Origin: Comamonadaceae bacterium
GTDB taxonomy: Bacteria; Pseudomonadota; Gammaproteobacteria; Burkholderiales; Burkholderiaceae_C
NCBI GenBank assembly: GCA_013298415.1
Contig: JAAFHN010000075.1
Span: forward strand, 1,427 to 9,351
Length of the DNA stretch: 7,925 nt
Direction: 5' to 3'
In this document: positions 1 through 7,117 of the stretch, piece after piece
Layout of the letters: each line of letters starts with the position of its first letter
Numbering within the stretch: position 1 is the stretch's first letter
Position numbers and translations under genes: made by a program
Notes under the pieces: model-generated
The model's input: only the letters and a program-made list of their open reading frames with translations
Databases searched by the model: none
Told to the model about the DNA's origin: nothing

Positions 1-2949
1 CGCGTCACACTGGAACTGCTGAATTTTTGGTTCAACAACCCCGAACGCCCCAATCACAAACGCTTATTTTTCGCGCAGCGCGAGGCGGTCGAAACCGCCA
101 TTTGGTTGAATGAAGTCGCAGCCAAAAGCAACGCAGGCAACCATGTGCTTAACACCTTGCGGCAAGCGAACGCCACGGTAGGTGACGCCGAGTCAATCCT
201 GCCTCGCATCTGCTTCAAAATGGCCACGGGTACGGGCAAAACCGTGGTCATGGCGTGCTTGCTGCTCTATCATTATTTCAACCGCAGCGAATACCGCAAC
301 GACACGCGCTACACCGACTACTTTTTGATCGTTGCGCCAGGCGTCACCATTCGTGATCGTCTGGGGGTATTGCGAGTCGATACGCAAGCAACACGCGACT
401 TAGACGCGCAGGACTACTACCGCCAGAGGCAGCTCGTGCCGCCTCAATACGCGCAACTGTTGGGTGGGTTGAATGCCAAACTTGCCATCACCAACTTCCA
501 CGCTTTCGAGCCGCGCCAAATCGGCGGCAACAAGCGCAGCCCGCTGGATGGCAAGCTGGGCGCTGGTGGCGCCAAACAAGTTGCACTCGAAGCTGCAACA
601 GAAGTCATCAAGCGCGTGTTGCCCAACTTCAAGTCCGGCAAACGACTGCTCATCATCAATGACGAGGCGCATCACTGCTACCTGCCCAAAATGAAGGGCC
701 GCGACTCTGACGACGAAAACAGCGAAACCGAAAACGAGCGCGCAGCAGTATGGTTCAGCGGCGTACGTGAGCTGTCCAAGCGCTATCAACTTCGAGCGAT
801 GTACGACCTTTCGGCCACACCCTACTTCCTGATGGGTTCGGGCTGGCCGGCCTATTCGTTTTTCCCGTGGACTGTTTCTGACTTTGGGCTGATTGAAGCC
901 ATCGAGTCCGGGTTGGTCAAAATTCCGTTTCTGCCAGTTGAAGACAATGCGCACACGCTGACCGAACCCAAGCTGCGCAACCTCTACGATGAATGCAAGG
1001 AGGGGCTGCCCAAAAAAGGCCAGCGCACGCAGCGCAAAGAAGCGAAAGCACAAGCACCCACGGCAGAGGCCCCGCCGCAACTCCCCGATCTGCTCAAACT
1101 GGCCCTGAATCAGTTTTATGCCCATTACGAGGCTTACGACAAAGGCCTGCGCGAGAAAGGCGAAAAGCGTGCAGACCTGTTTTCAGCACCCCCCGTTTTC
1201 ATTGTGGTGTGCAACAACACCGCGACATCGAAAGAGGTCTACAAGCTAGTCGCTGGATATGCCACGCAAACCCCCGATGGCACACCCATCAACGCGCCTG
1301 GCTCCCATGCGCTCTTTTCCAACTACGACCCGCATACCCGCCGGGCGCTGAAAAAGCCTCCCACCTTGCTGATCGATTCCGACGCGTTGGAGCATTCCGG
1401 CCAGGTGAACGAGGAGTTCAAAAAAGTGTTTGCTGACGAAATTGCTGAGTTCAAACGCGAGTACCGCATCACACACCCACACAAATCGGTGGAAGCGCTC
1501 ACCGATGGTGACTTGCTGCGCGAAGTCGTCAACACCGTAGGTCGCCCCGGCAAGTTGGGCCAGCACATTCGCTGCGTGGTCAGCGTGGGCATGCTGACCG
1601 AAGGCTGGGATGCCAACACCGTCACCCACATCGTGGGCATTCGCGCTTTTGGCTCGCAGTTGTTGTGCGAGCAAGTCGCTGGCCGAGCGCTGCGCAGGCG
1701 CGACTACTTCATCGACCCCAAAACTGGCAAATTCCCGCCTGAGTACGCCCACATCATTGGAGTGCCATTCAAGCTGTTCAAAGGCGGCGTCGCGCCACCC
1801 CCCAGCAATCAAGACATCAAGTACCTGCGTGCCGAGCCAGGCCGCGCAAGCTTGCTGATCGAGTTTCCTAACGTACAAGGCTACAAACTTGCCGATCCAC
1901 CCGATCAGTTGCAAGCCGATTTCGCGGCCGTCCCTGACTTTGAGTTGCGCCTAGACCAATTGCCCACATTCACCAAGCTGGGTACCGCGTTTTCAGGCGA
2001 TTCGAGTGAGCTGCGGGCGCGCGTAGACCAAGTGCGTGACCAAGAAGTCGTCTTTTGGATCGCGCAAGCCGTGCTCACCCACTACTTTCGCAGCGAATAC
2101 GGCACCGTGCAGTTCGACCGCTTTGCTGACTTGCGAGCGCTCGCTGCCCTCTGGTACGACACCAAGCTCAAGCTGGTTGGTGAAACGGAACTCAAGTTTC
2201 GGCGCCTGGTCAAAGACTTTGACTCCAAAGCCGTGGCCGCCAGCGTGTATTTGGGCATCGAAGCCGCAGCCGCTCGCCAAGCGGCGACAGAGCGGACTGA
2301 AAAAAGCCCCGTCGTTGTGCCTCTGCTCAACCACTACAACCCCAAGGGCAGCACCAGCCATGTGCAAGCGGCCACGGTCAAGCCTGTGTTTGCTACCACC
2401 AAGAGCCATGTCAATTTCGTGGTGGCCGACACCGACAGCTGGGAGCAGCTCGCCGCGAAAACCTTTGAGCAAACCGACGAAGTGGAAAGCTATGTGAAAA
2501 ATGCCTTTTTGGGCTTTCACATCCCCTACACCGACAAAACTGGCAAAGAGCGCAAATACGTGCCCGACTTTTTGCTGCGCGTGAAAACGCCCGGCGGCAA
2601 GCGCTTCAACCTGATTGTGGAAATCACAGGCTTTGCGACCGACAAAGAGTTAAAGCGCTACTACACCCTGCACCGATGGCTTCCTGCTGTGAACGCCAAG
2701 CGCGAACAATTCGGCGGCCAGTCCTGGCACTTCTTAGAAGTCACCCAAATCGAGCGCATCAAAAATGATTTGATGCCCGAAATCCAGCGCATCGGACAAG
2801 AAGTAGACGAAGCCCTGCTACCGGAGTGGTTCCCACCCATGACCGACGATGAAGAAGACGAGTTTTGGATGAACATTCAAGCCCAAACCGTGGACAGCAC
2901 CTGGTGCGAGGCCGACGAACACCTTTTTGAAGCCCCAAAGCAAGCATGA
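1..2949 (+). CDS. Type III-like restriction subunit (Res): DEAD/DEAH-box helicase with C-terminal nuclease motif, 5'-truncated
   Basis: This is the ATP-dependent translocase and nuclease partner of the methyltransferase encoded downstream. The frame is open from base 1, giving 982 visible residues; the TTG at 106 is not a real start, because the preceding codons encode a conserved LFFAQREAVETAIWL segment resembling the helicase Q-motif region. Visible helicase motifs are Walker A (ATGTGKT, 223-243), Walker B/DEAH (661-672), SATP (811-822), TEGWDAN (1597-1617) and QVAGRALRR (1672-1698). Near the C terminus a PD-(D/E)xK-like core has PD at 2563-2568 and E at 2620-2622, but threonine (2626-2628) where lysine is usual. 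The overall pattern (YDLSATPYFL, FPWTVSDF, VSVGMLTEGWDANTVTH) matches, from memory, the family of about 1000 residues annotated as BPTD_3080-like restriction endonucleases, so probably a few dozen residues are missing. Its stop overlaps the toxin-like gene's start, which indicates co-translation. The family is secure; cleavage activity is inferred. Confidence 0.93.
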   Translation, partial: RVTLELLNFWFNNPERPNHKRLFFAQREAVETAIWLNEVAAKSNAGNHVLNTLRQANATVGDAESILPRICFKMATGTGKTVVMACLLLYHYFNRSEYRNDTRYTDYFLIVAPGVTIRDRLGVLRVDTQATRDLDAQDYYRQRQLVPPQYAQLLGGLNAKLAITNFHAFEPRQIGGNKRSPLDGKLGAGGAKQVALEAATEVIKRVLPNFKSGKRLLIINDEAHHCYLPKMKGRDSDDENSETENERAAVWFSGVRELSKRYQLRAMYDLSATPYFLMGSGWPAYSFFPWTVSDFGLIEAIESGLVKIPFLPVEDNAHTLTEPKLRNLYDECKEGLPKKGQRTQRKEAKAQAPTAEAPPQLPDLLKLALNQFYAHYEAYDKGLREKGEKRADLFSAPPVFIVVCNNTATSKEVYKLVAGYATQTPDGTPINAPGSHALFSNYDPHTRRALKKPPTLLIDSDALEHSGQVNEEFKKVFADEIAEFKREYRITHPHKSVEALTDGDLLREVVNTVGRPGKLGQHIRCVVSVGMLTEGWDANTVTHIVGIRAFGSQLLCEQVAGRALRRRDYFIDPKTGKFPPEYAHIIGVPFKLFKGGVAPPPSNQDIKYLRAEPGRASLLIEFPNVQGYKLADPPDQLQADFAAVPDFELRLDQLPTFTKLGTAFSGDSSELRARVDQVRDQEVVFWIAQAVLTHYFRSEYGTVQFDRFADLRALAALWYDTKLKLVGETELKFRRLVKDFDSKAVAASVYLGIEAAAARQAATERTEKSPVVVPLLNHYNPKGSTSHVQAATVKPVFATTKSHVNFVVADTDSWEQLAAKTFEQTDEVESYVKNAFLGFHIPYTDKTGKERKYVPDFLLRVKTPGGKRFNLIVEITGFATDKELKRYYTLHRWLPAVNAKREQFGGQSWHFLEVTQIERIKNDLMPEIQRIGQEVDEALLPEWFPPMTDDEEDEFWMNIQAQTVDSTWCEADEHLFEAPKQA
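2946..2949 (+). other. ATGA stop/start overlap (translational coupling site)
   Basis: The TGA stop of the helicase gene (2947-2949) shares bases with the ATG start of the toxin-like gene (2946-2948). No strong Shine-Dalgarno sequence precedes this ATG, so terminating ribosomes probably re-initiate here. This would tie toxin-like protein output to restriction subunit translation. Confidence 0.75.
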
Positions 2950-3296
2950 GCTACTTGAGCGGTGACATTGTTCACATCAATTTTCCATTTGGCGAAGGCG
3001 ACAGCGGCCTGGGCTCGCCCCGCTACAAAGCGCGCCCCGCCTTGGTTGTGACTGATGCTGACTTGCATGGCGACTTCATTTCTGTTGCCATCACCAGCGC
3101 CAGCCACCACAGCGCCAGCATCGAAATCAAAGCTGCCGATTTGAGCCAGGGCCACATGGCAAAACCCTCTTGGGCGCGAGCCGACAAGCTCTACACCGTG
3201 AATGCCCAGGCCGTGCAGCAGCGCCTAGCCCGCGCCAAACCCGAGCTGCTGGCCCGCGTGCGCAAGCAGCTTTGCCCAGCAGTAGGCTGCAAGTAA
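2946..3296 (+). CDS. PemK/MazF-family toxin-like protein (putative endoribonuclease) inside the restriction-modification operon
   Basis: A 116-residue protein with the PemK/MazF beta-barrel signature. It has an N-terminal GDIVHINFPF strand, the KARPALVV motif (R30, P31) and AITS (T50, S51), which correspond to the catalytic arginine and Ser/Thr of MazF-type RNases. A SWARADKLYTV segment near residues 75-84 matches the family's late strand. The C-terminal helix (about 88-108) is Arg/Lys/Ala-rich. Family members cleave single-stranded RNA and are normally neutralised by a small adjacent antitoxin. No antitoxin gene is visible: both flanks are the large restriction and methyltransferase genes. 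The ATG overlaps the upstream stop as ATGA with only a weak upstream 'gaag', so translation probably depends on coupling. It could act as an abortive-infection module, or be a non-toxic relative with an accessory RNA role. The family call is fairly firm; toxicity is untested. Confidence 0.8.
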   Translation: MSYLSGDIVHINFPFGEGDSGLGSPRYKARPALVVTDADLHGDFISVAITSASHHSASIEIKAADLSQGHMAKPSWARADKLYTVNAQAVQQRLARAKPELLARVRKQLCPAVGCK

Positions 3297-3311
3297 GAAA
3301 CCTGAAGATCC

Positions 3312-5993
3312 ATGGCAACCCGCAAGACACCTCCCAAAGCCACTTCAGGCGAAACAGCCGTTGGCGCCTACAAGCCCGTTGATGTACTGATACACGACGA
3401 AGGCCCACAGCCTCCAAAGCGCGCTCATATTCCAAGCACAGAAGAGCAGGGCTATGAAGCGGAAGCAATTGAGAAGCTTCCCACACTCAAGTCCATGCCA
3501 CTCAACCCGATCGTGCGCCGGGGTCAAGATCCAGAACTCTACTGGAAGCACAAGTATGGCGAGCACGATGGAGAAGCTCCCGAACAAGATCAGTTGCAAG
3601 TGGACATTCGCAGCTTGTATCGGCATGAGCACATTGAGCCGGAAAGCATCATTGCGAGGCTTTATTCGCTACGCGGCAAGAACGAAGCACAGGCGGAGCT
3701 CTTTCCCAACCGTGCATTTGCAAATCCACTCGCAATTGATGAGCTGGACAAGCCAACCAGCTACTACAAGCAAACCGACTGGCAAAACCGCATGATCCAA
3801 GGCGACAGCCTTTTGGTGATGACGAGCCTTTTGGAGCGCGAAGGCATGGCAGGTCAGGTGCAATGCATCTACATCGACCCACCCTACGGCATCAAATACG
3901 GCAGCAATTGGCAAATGCGCCTGAACGACCGCAACGTGAAAGACGGTGCCGATGAAAACCTGAGCGGCGAAGCCGAGGTCATCAAAGCCTTTCGCGACAC
4001 CTGGGAGCTGGGCATCCACTCCTACCTGAGCTACCTGCGCGACCGCCTGCTTGTGGCGCGCGAGTTGCTCAACGACAGCGGCTCGTGCTTTGTGCAGATC
4101 AGCGATGAAAACGTGCACTTGGTGCGGTGCTTGATGGACGAGGTGTTTGGGAGTGAGAATTTTGTCAGCCAGATTACATACAGCACCACGAGCGGTCTGA
4201 GTTCGCGCACATTGAATGGCGCGTGCGACTTTCTCATCTGGTACGCCCGAAATCGGCCCATCGTAAAGTACAACGACCTTTATAAAGAAAAACCCAACCC
4301 GACCAGCGATGTAGCGTCCAAGTACGATCAAATCGAACTCGCTGACGGTGAGCGCCGACCGCTCACCGCAGATGAGAAAAGTGGCGTGCAACTGCTGCCG
4401 CAGCGCGGAAGAGTCTTTCAAGCAGACAATTTGACCAGCCAGGATCCCCCTAGGACACCAACACCGTTCTCTTTTGACGGAGAGACTTTCAATCCCCCTG
4501 CTGGCAGGCACTGGACGGCAAATTACCCAGCGGGGATGGAGCGATTGAAAAGTGCCCGCCGGATTGTCAAATCGGGTAATAGCCTGAGATTTGTCAGGTA
4601 CTTCGACGATTTCCCCTATCAGCCACTCAACAATATTTGGGCCGACGTTGGCGGGACGGTTCAAAGCCGTAGCGACCCGAAGGTTTATGTCGTTCAAACC
4701 GGCACTGAGTTGATCAAACGCTGCCTGTTGATGACGACCGATCCGGGTGACCTGGTGCTCGACCCAACCTGCGGCAGCGGGACAACAGCTTACGTCGCTG
4801 AGCAATGGGGGCGGCGTTGGATCACGACAGACACTTCGCGCGTAGCGCTGAACCTCGCGAAAACACGTTTGATGACGGCAACTTTCGCATGGTATCGCTT
4901 GGTCGACGTGGAAGGGCAAGACGTTCGCCTCGGATTCGTCTACAAAACCGTACATCAGGTCTCGATCAGCTCGATTGCCAACGCAATGCCTGAGAAGCCG
5001 GTCAGTCTCTACGACCAACCCGAAACCGACAAAAAGAAGCTCCGAGTTGCAGGCCCATTCACCGTGGAAACCCTGCAAGCTGACGAGCCAATTGCGCCCG
5101 ACCAAATGGCAGCAGCCGAGGCCGACAGCGAGTCGTCACTCCGCTTCATTGACCGCATTTTTGAGCACCTGAAAACCGCGGGCGTGAAAACTGGCAAAAA
5201 AGGTGAAACGGCGGTGTTCACCAGCGTGCAAGTGATCAACGACGAAGACGGCGCTTTGCACGCCGAAGGTTGGTACAACAGCGACAACGGCGAGAAAAAG
5301 GCCTACATCCACATTGGCCCTCAATACGGCACTGTGGGTAAACAGTCTGTTGCCAAAGCCATCAAAAGCTGCTCCCGCAGGCCCGATGGCGATTGGCTCT
5401 TGCTTCTGGGTTTTGGCTTTGAGAGCGACATTGAAAACGCCAACTACACCCGAAAAGTGGGCGGCTTTCGGGTGGACAAGATCCGCATGCACGACGACCT
5501 CATGCAAGAGGGTTTGATCAAAAAAGACAAAAAAGCCGCCTCGTTCGTGACGATTGGCGAAGTGGACGTGGTGTTGCACCGGCTTGCCGACGGCAAAGTG
5601 CAGGTGGAAATTCAAGGCCTCGACATTTACGACCCGATTTCAGACCAATTGAAGCCCCGCAACGTGGCCGACATCAGCTACTGGATGCTGGACGCCGCTT
5701 ACGACGGCAGCAACTTCATCCCTACGCAGGTGTTTTTCTGCGGCAGCAAAGACAAAGACGAGTTCGACAAGTTCAAACGCGGCTTAGACAACCTGGCCAA
5801 GCTGAGCGTGAAGAAAAACGCCGAGCGCATGCTCAAGGTAGAGATCGACGACGAGGCTTTTGACCGCATTTACGGCTTCAAAAGCCACCCCGTGACACCC
5901 GACCCCGAAAAACCGAAGTTGGCCGTGCGGGTGATCAGCCAGTTTGGCGAGGAAAGCACCAAAATCTTGAAGGTGCGCGACGCGGTGGCTTAG
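3312..5993 (+). CDS. Site-specific DNA methyltransferase (type III-like Mod, beta-class N6-adenine/N4-cytosine)
   Basis: The modification subunit transfers a methyl group from S-adenosylmethionine to an exocyclic amino group in its target sequence and protects host DNA from the Res subunit. The 893-residue protein carries catalytic motif IV DPPY at residues 189-192 (3876-3887) and the AdoMet-binding motif LDPTCGSGTT at 483-492. This IV-then-I order defines the beta class, and DPPY favours adenine as the target. Residues about 283-470, between the motifs, should hold the target-recognition domain. The N terminus (1-150) includes a Lys/Pro-rich start and the family's VDIRSLYRHEHIEPESII segment. 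The region from about 620 to 893 is a C-terminal extension ending in a conserved AVRVISQFGEES-like stretch. The ATG lies 15 bases after the toxin-like gene with a weak 'gaag' ribosome site. Finding Mod last, after Res, reverses the usual type III order. Base specificity cannot be read from sequence. Confidence 0.93.
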   Translation: MATRKTPPKATSGETAVGAYKPVDVLIHDEGPQPPKRAHIPSTEEQGYEAEAIEKLPTLKSMPLNPIVRRGQDPELYWKHKYGEHDGEAPEQDQLQVDIRSLYRHEHIEPESIIARLYSLRGKNEAQAELFPNRAFANPLAIDELDKPTSYYKQTDWQNRMIQGDSLLVMTSLLEREGMAGQVQCIYIDPPYGIKYGSNWQMRLNDRNVKDGADENLSGEAEVIKAFRDTWELGIHSYLSYLRDRLLVARELLNDSGSCFVQISDENVHLVRCLMDEVFGSENFVSQITYSTTSGLSSRTLNGACDFLIWYARNRPIVKYNDLYKEKPNPTSDVASKYDQIELADGERRPLTADEKSGVQLLPQRGRVFQADNLTSQDPPRTPTPFSFDGETFNPPAGRHWTANYPAGMERLKSARRIVKSGNSLRFVRYFDDFPYQPLNNIWADVGGTVQSRSDPKVYVVQTGTELIKRCLLMTTDPGDLVLDPTCGSGTTAYVAEQWGRRWITTDTSRVALNLAKTRLMTATFAWYRLVDVEGQDVRLGFVYKTVHQVSISSIANAMPEKPVSLYDQPETDKKKLRVAGPFTVETLQADEPIAPDQMAAAEADSESSLRFIDRIFEHLKTAGVKTGKKGETAVFTSVQVINDEDGALHAEGWYNSDNGEKKAYIHIGPQYGTVGKQSVAKAIKSCSRRPDGDWLLLLGFGFESDIENANYTRKVGGFRVDKIRMHDDLMQEGLIKKDKKAASFVTIGEVDVVLHRLADGKVQVEIQGLDIYDPISDQLKPRNVADISYWMLDAAYDGSNFIPTQVFFCGSKDKDEFDKFKRGLDNLAKLSVKKNAERMLKVEIDDEAFDRIYGFKSHPVTPDPEKPKLAVRVISQFGEESTKILKVRDAVA
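5990..5993. other. Overlapping convergent stop codons
   Basis: The bases ttag serve both strands: TAG (5991-5993) ends the methyltransferase and the complement of tta (5990-5992) gives TAA for the hydrolase. There is no intergenic DNA and no recognisable terminator hairpin with a T tract at this junction. Transcripts from the two sides therefore probably overlap at their 3' ends. Confidence 0.85.
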
Positions 5994-6652
5994 CTCGGCT
6001 GGTGTCGACCCACCACCGAATCCGCCACATAGGGATTGCTGCGCCGCTCTGCGCCAAAGCTGCTTTCTGGGCCGTGGCCGGGGATGAAGATGGTGTCGTT
6101 GCCCATGGGCCACAGGCGCTGGGTGATGCTGGCGATCAAGTCGGCGTGGTTGCCCATCGGGAAATCGGTGCGGCCCATGGAGCCGGCAAAAAGCACATCG
6201 CCCACAAAAGCGCGCTGGATTTCGGCGCTGTGAAACACCACGTGACCTGGGGTGTGGCCAGGGCAATGGCGCACGGCGAGTTTGCAGTTGCCAAGAGTGA
6301 CTTCATCGCCGTCTTGCAGCCAGCGTGTAGGCGTGAACGCTTTGCATGCCGGAAAGCCGAACATCTGAGACTGCTGCGGCAGCGCATCGATCCAAAACTG
6401 ATCGGCCTCGTGCGGGCCAATGATCGGCACGGCCCAGCTCTCAGCCAGCGCGGCCGTGCCGCCCGCGTGGTCGATGTGGGTGTGGGTGAGCCAAATCGCT
6501 TGGGGTTTCAAGCCCTGTTTTTGCACGAAGCCGGTGATCTTGTGCAGATCGCCGCCAGGGTCAACCACGGCGCAGTGAAGTGTCTCGTCGCACCAGAGCA
6601 CAGAGCAGTTTTGGGCGAAAGCAGTGACGGGGATGGTTTGGTAGCGCAGCAT
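5990..6652 (-). CDS. ycbL: MBL-fold metallo-hydrolase, YcbL/GloC-type (glyoxalase II-like)
   Basis: A 220-residue cytosolic metallo-beta-lactamase-fold hydrolase. All ligands of the dinuclear metal site are present: THTHIDH (H57, H59, D61, H62), H133 in CPGHTPGH, D152 in VGDVLF and H193 in IPGHGPES. The length and start (IPVTAFAQNCSVLWC) closely resemble E. coli YcbL (about 215 residues), which is known as the type II glyoxalase GloC and hydrolyses S-lactoylglutathione to lactate and glutathione. The ATG at 6652 is chosen because it aligns with the YcbL N terminus; the ribosome site before it is weak. It follows the ribbon-helix-helix gene on the same strand by 39 bases, so co-transcription is plausible. 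Its 3' end overlaps the stop of the opposing methyltransferase gene. The family is firm; the exact thioester substrate is inferred. Confidence 0.92.
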   Translation of the reverse strand: MLRYQTIPVTAFAQNCSVLWCDETLHCAVVDPGGDLHKITGFVQKQGLKPQAIWLTHTHIDHAGGTAALAESWAVPIIGPHEADQFWIDALPQQSQMFGFPACKAFTPTRWLQDGDEVTLGNCKLAVRHCPGHTPGHVVFHSAEIQRAFVGDVLFAGSMGRTDFPMGNHADLIASITQRLWPMGNDTIFIPGHGPESSFGAERRSNPYVADSVVGRHQPS

Positions 6653-6691
6653 GAGACCTGTGGACAGCTCGTTCCAAGCTGATTTTATGAG

Positions 6692-6916
6692 TTATTGGCC
6701 CTCTGTCCTGGTATTTGCATCATTTGATGCTACTGATTGTGTAGCGATTTCATTGGCGAGGGGAGGGCTCCGCCCGCGCCGTGCAAGCGCCTCGCGCAGC
6801 AGGTATTCCACCTGCGCATTAGCGCTGCGCAGCTCTTGCGCGGCCATGCGCTCGATCTCGGCCCACAGGGCGGGATCCACGCGCAGCGGATAGGATTTTT
6901 TGCCAGGGCTGGCCAT
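6692..6916 (-). CDS. Small ribbon-helix-helix (Arc/CopG-like) DNA-binding protein
   Basis: A 74-residue protein whose first 48 residues fit a ribbon-helix-helix fold. A short strand KKSYPLRV (6-13) is followed by helix A (about 15-28) and helix B (about 31-47, SANAQVEYLLREALARR). Arc-type proteins of this kind bind operator DNA as dimers through the beta ribbon. The start at 6916 was chosen because the domain begins right after it. The frame stays open upstream to 7015, but that extension is hydrophobic/Arg-rich, runs into the inverted-repeat region and is not family-like. No good ribosome site is visible for either start. The tail after residue 50 is polar and probably disordered. Similar proteins (COG4877-like, sometimes labelled HicB-family antitoxin) occur, from memory, beside SPFH genes in many bacteria, as here. 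No toxin partner is visible, so a regulator of the local SPFH cluster is more likely than an antitoxin. Confidence 0.82.
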   Translation of the reverse strand: MASPGKKSYPLRVDPALWAEIERMAAQELRSANAQVEYLLREALARRGRSPPLANEIATQSVASNDANTRTEGQ

Positions 6917-6957
6917 CAGGGTGAGCGGTGAAACGCAGGGCTGAGGGGAAGGGGAAG

Positions 6958-7080
6958 TTTGAACGCGAAGTTCGCGAAAGCGGACAGCCAAAAAGAACAG
7001 CCAAATGAGAGGCACTTGAAGTTGGGGACCGGTTTGACTCTGCGCATTTCGGATTGCTTTTTGCGCACTTCGCGTTCAAA
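6958..7080. repeat. Imperfect inverted repeat, 18-base arms with 87-base spacer (intergenic repeat element)
   Basis: The left arm 6958-6975 (tttgaacgcgaagttcgc) and right arm 7063-7080 (gcgcacttcgcgttcaaa) are reverse complements at 17 of 18 positions. Weaker A/G-rich pairing continues inward after a one-base shift (gaaagc against aaaagc). The spacer also holds a 9-base direct repeat, acagccaaa, at 6984-6992 and 6997-7005. Read on either strand the element begins a short spurious peptide starting MNAK-x-AK, a recurring artefact of such dispersed repeats in Burkholderiales and other bacteria. It lies between the SPFH stop and the ribbon-helix-helix start. It could fold as a long hairpin in RNA and act as a partial terminator or stabiliser. 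No T tract marks it as a classic intrinsic terminator. Confidence 0.75.
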
Positions 7081-7117
7081 GGCGGTCGGCTGTTGGCGGT
7101 TGCCTGCCCTGTCGCGT

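Noticed and set aside
106..108. TTG as start codon of the restriction subunit
   Set aside because: The frame is open back to base 1 and the upstream 35 codons encode a conserved family segment, so the gene simply begins before the window.
400..1914. Minus-strand open frames opposite the helicase gene (400-1125 and 1246-1914)
   Set aside because: Both are antisense to conserved helicase motifs and their translations show no family features.
3312..3500. Phase-variable simple repeat at the 5' end of the methyltransferase gene
   Set aside because: Type III mod genes often carry such tracts, but no tandem short repeat or long homopolymer is visible here or elsewhere in the gene.
3669..5105. Long minus-strand open frame (478 codons) opposite the methyltransferase gene
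   Set aside because: It lies entirely opposite a gene with unmistakable catalytic motifs, and its translation shows no recognisable domain. It is a product of the GC-rich third positions of the real gene.
6002..6682. Plus-strand open frame of 226 codons over the YcbL-like gene
   Set aside because: It is antisense to a hydrolase with all seven metal ligands intact. The His/Gly-rich translation mirrors the opposite strand and is not a protein family.
6653..6691. Terminator between the ribbon-helix-helix and hydrolase genes
   Set aside because: The 39-base gap has no clear GC-rich hairpin followed by a T tract in the minus-strand direction.
6917..7117. Promoter for the ribbon-helix-helix and hydrolase genes
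   Set aside because: No convincing -35/-10 pair with proper spacing was seen on the minus strand, so none is annotated, although a promoter here is possible.
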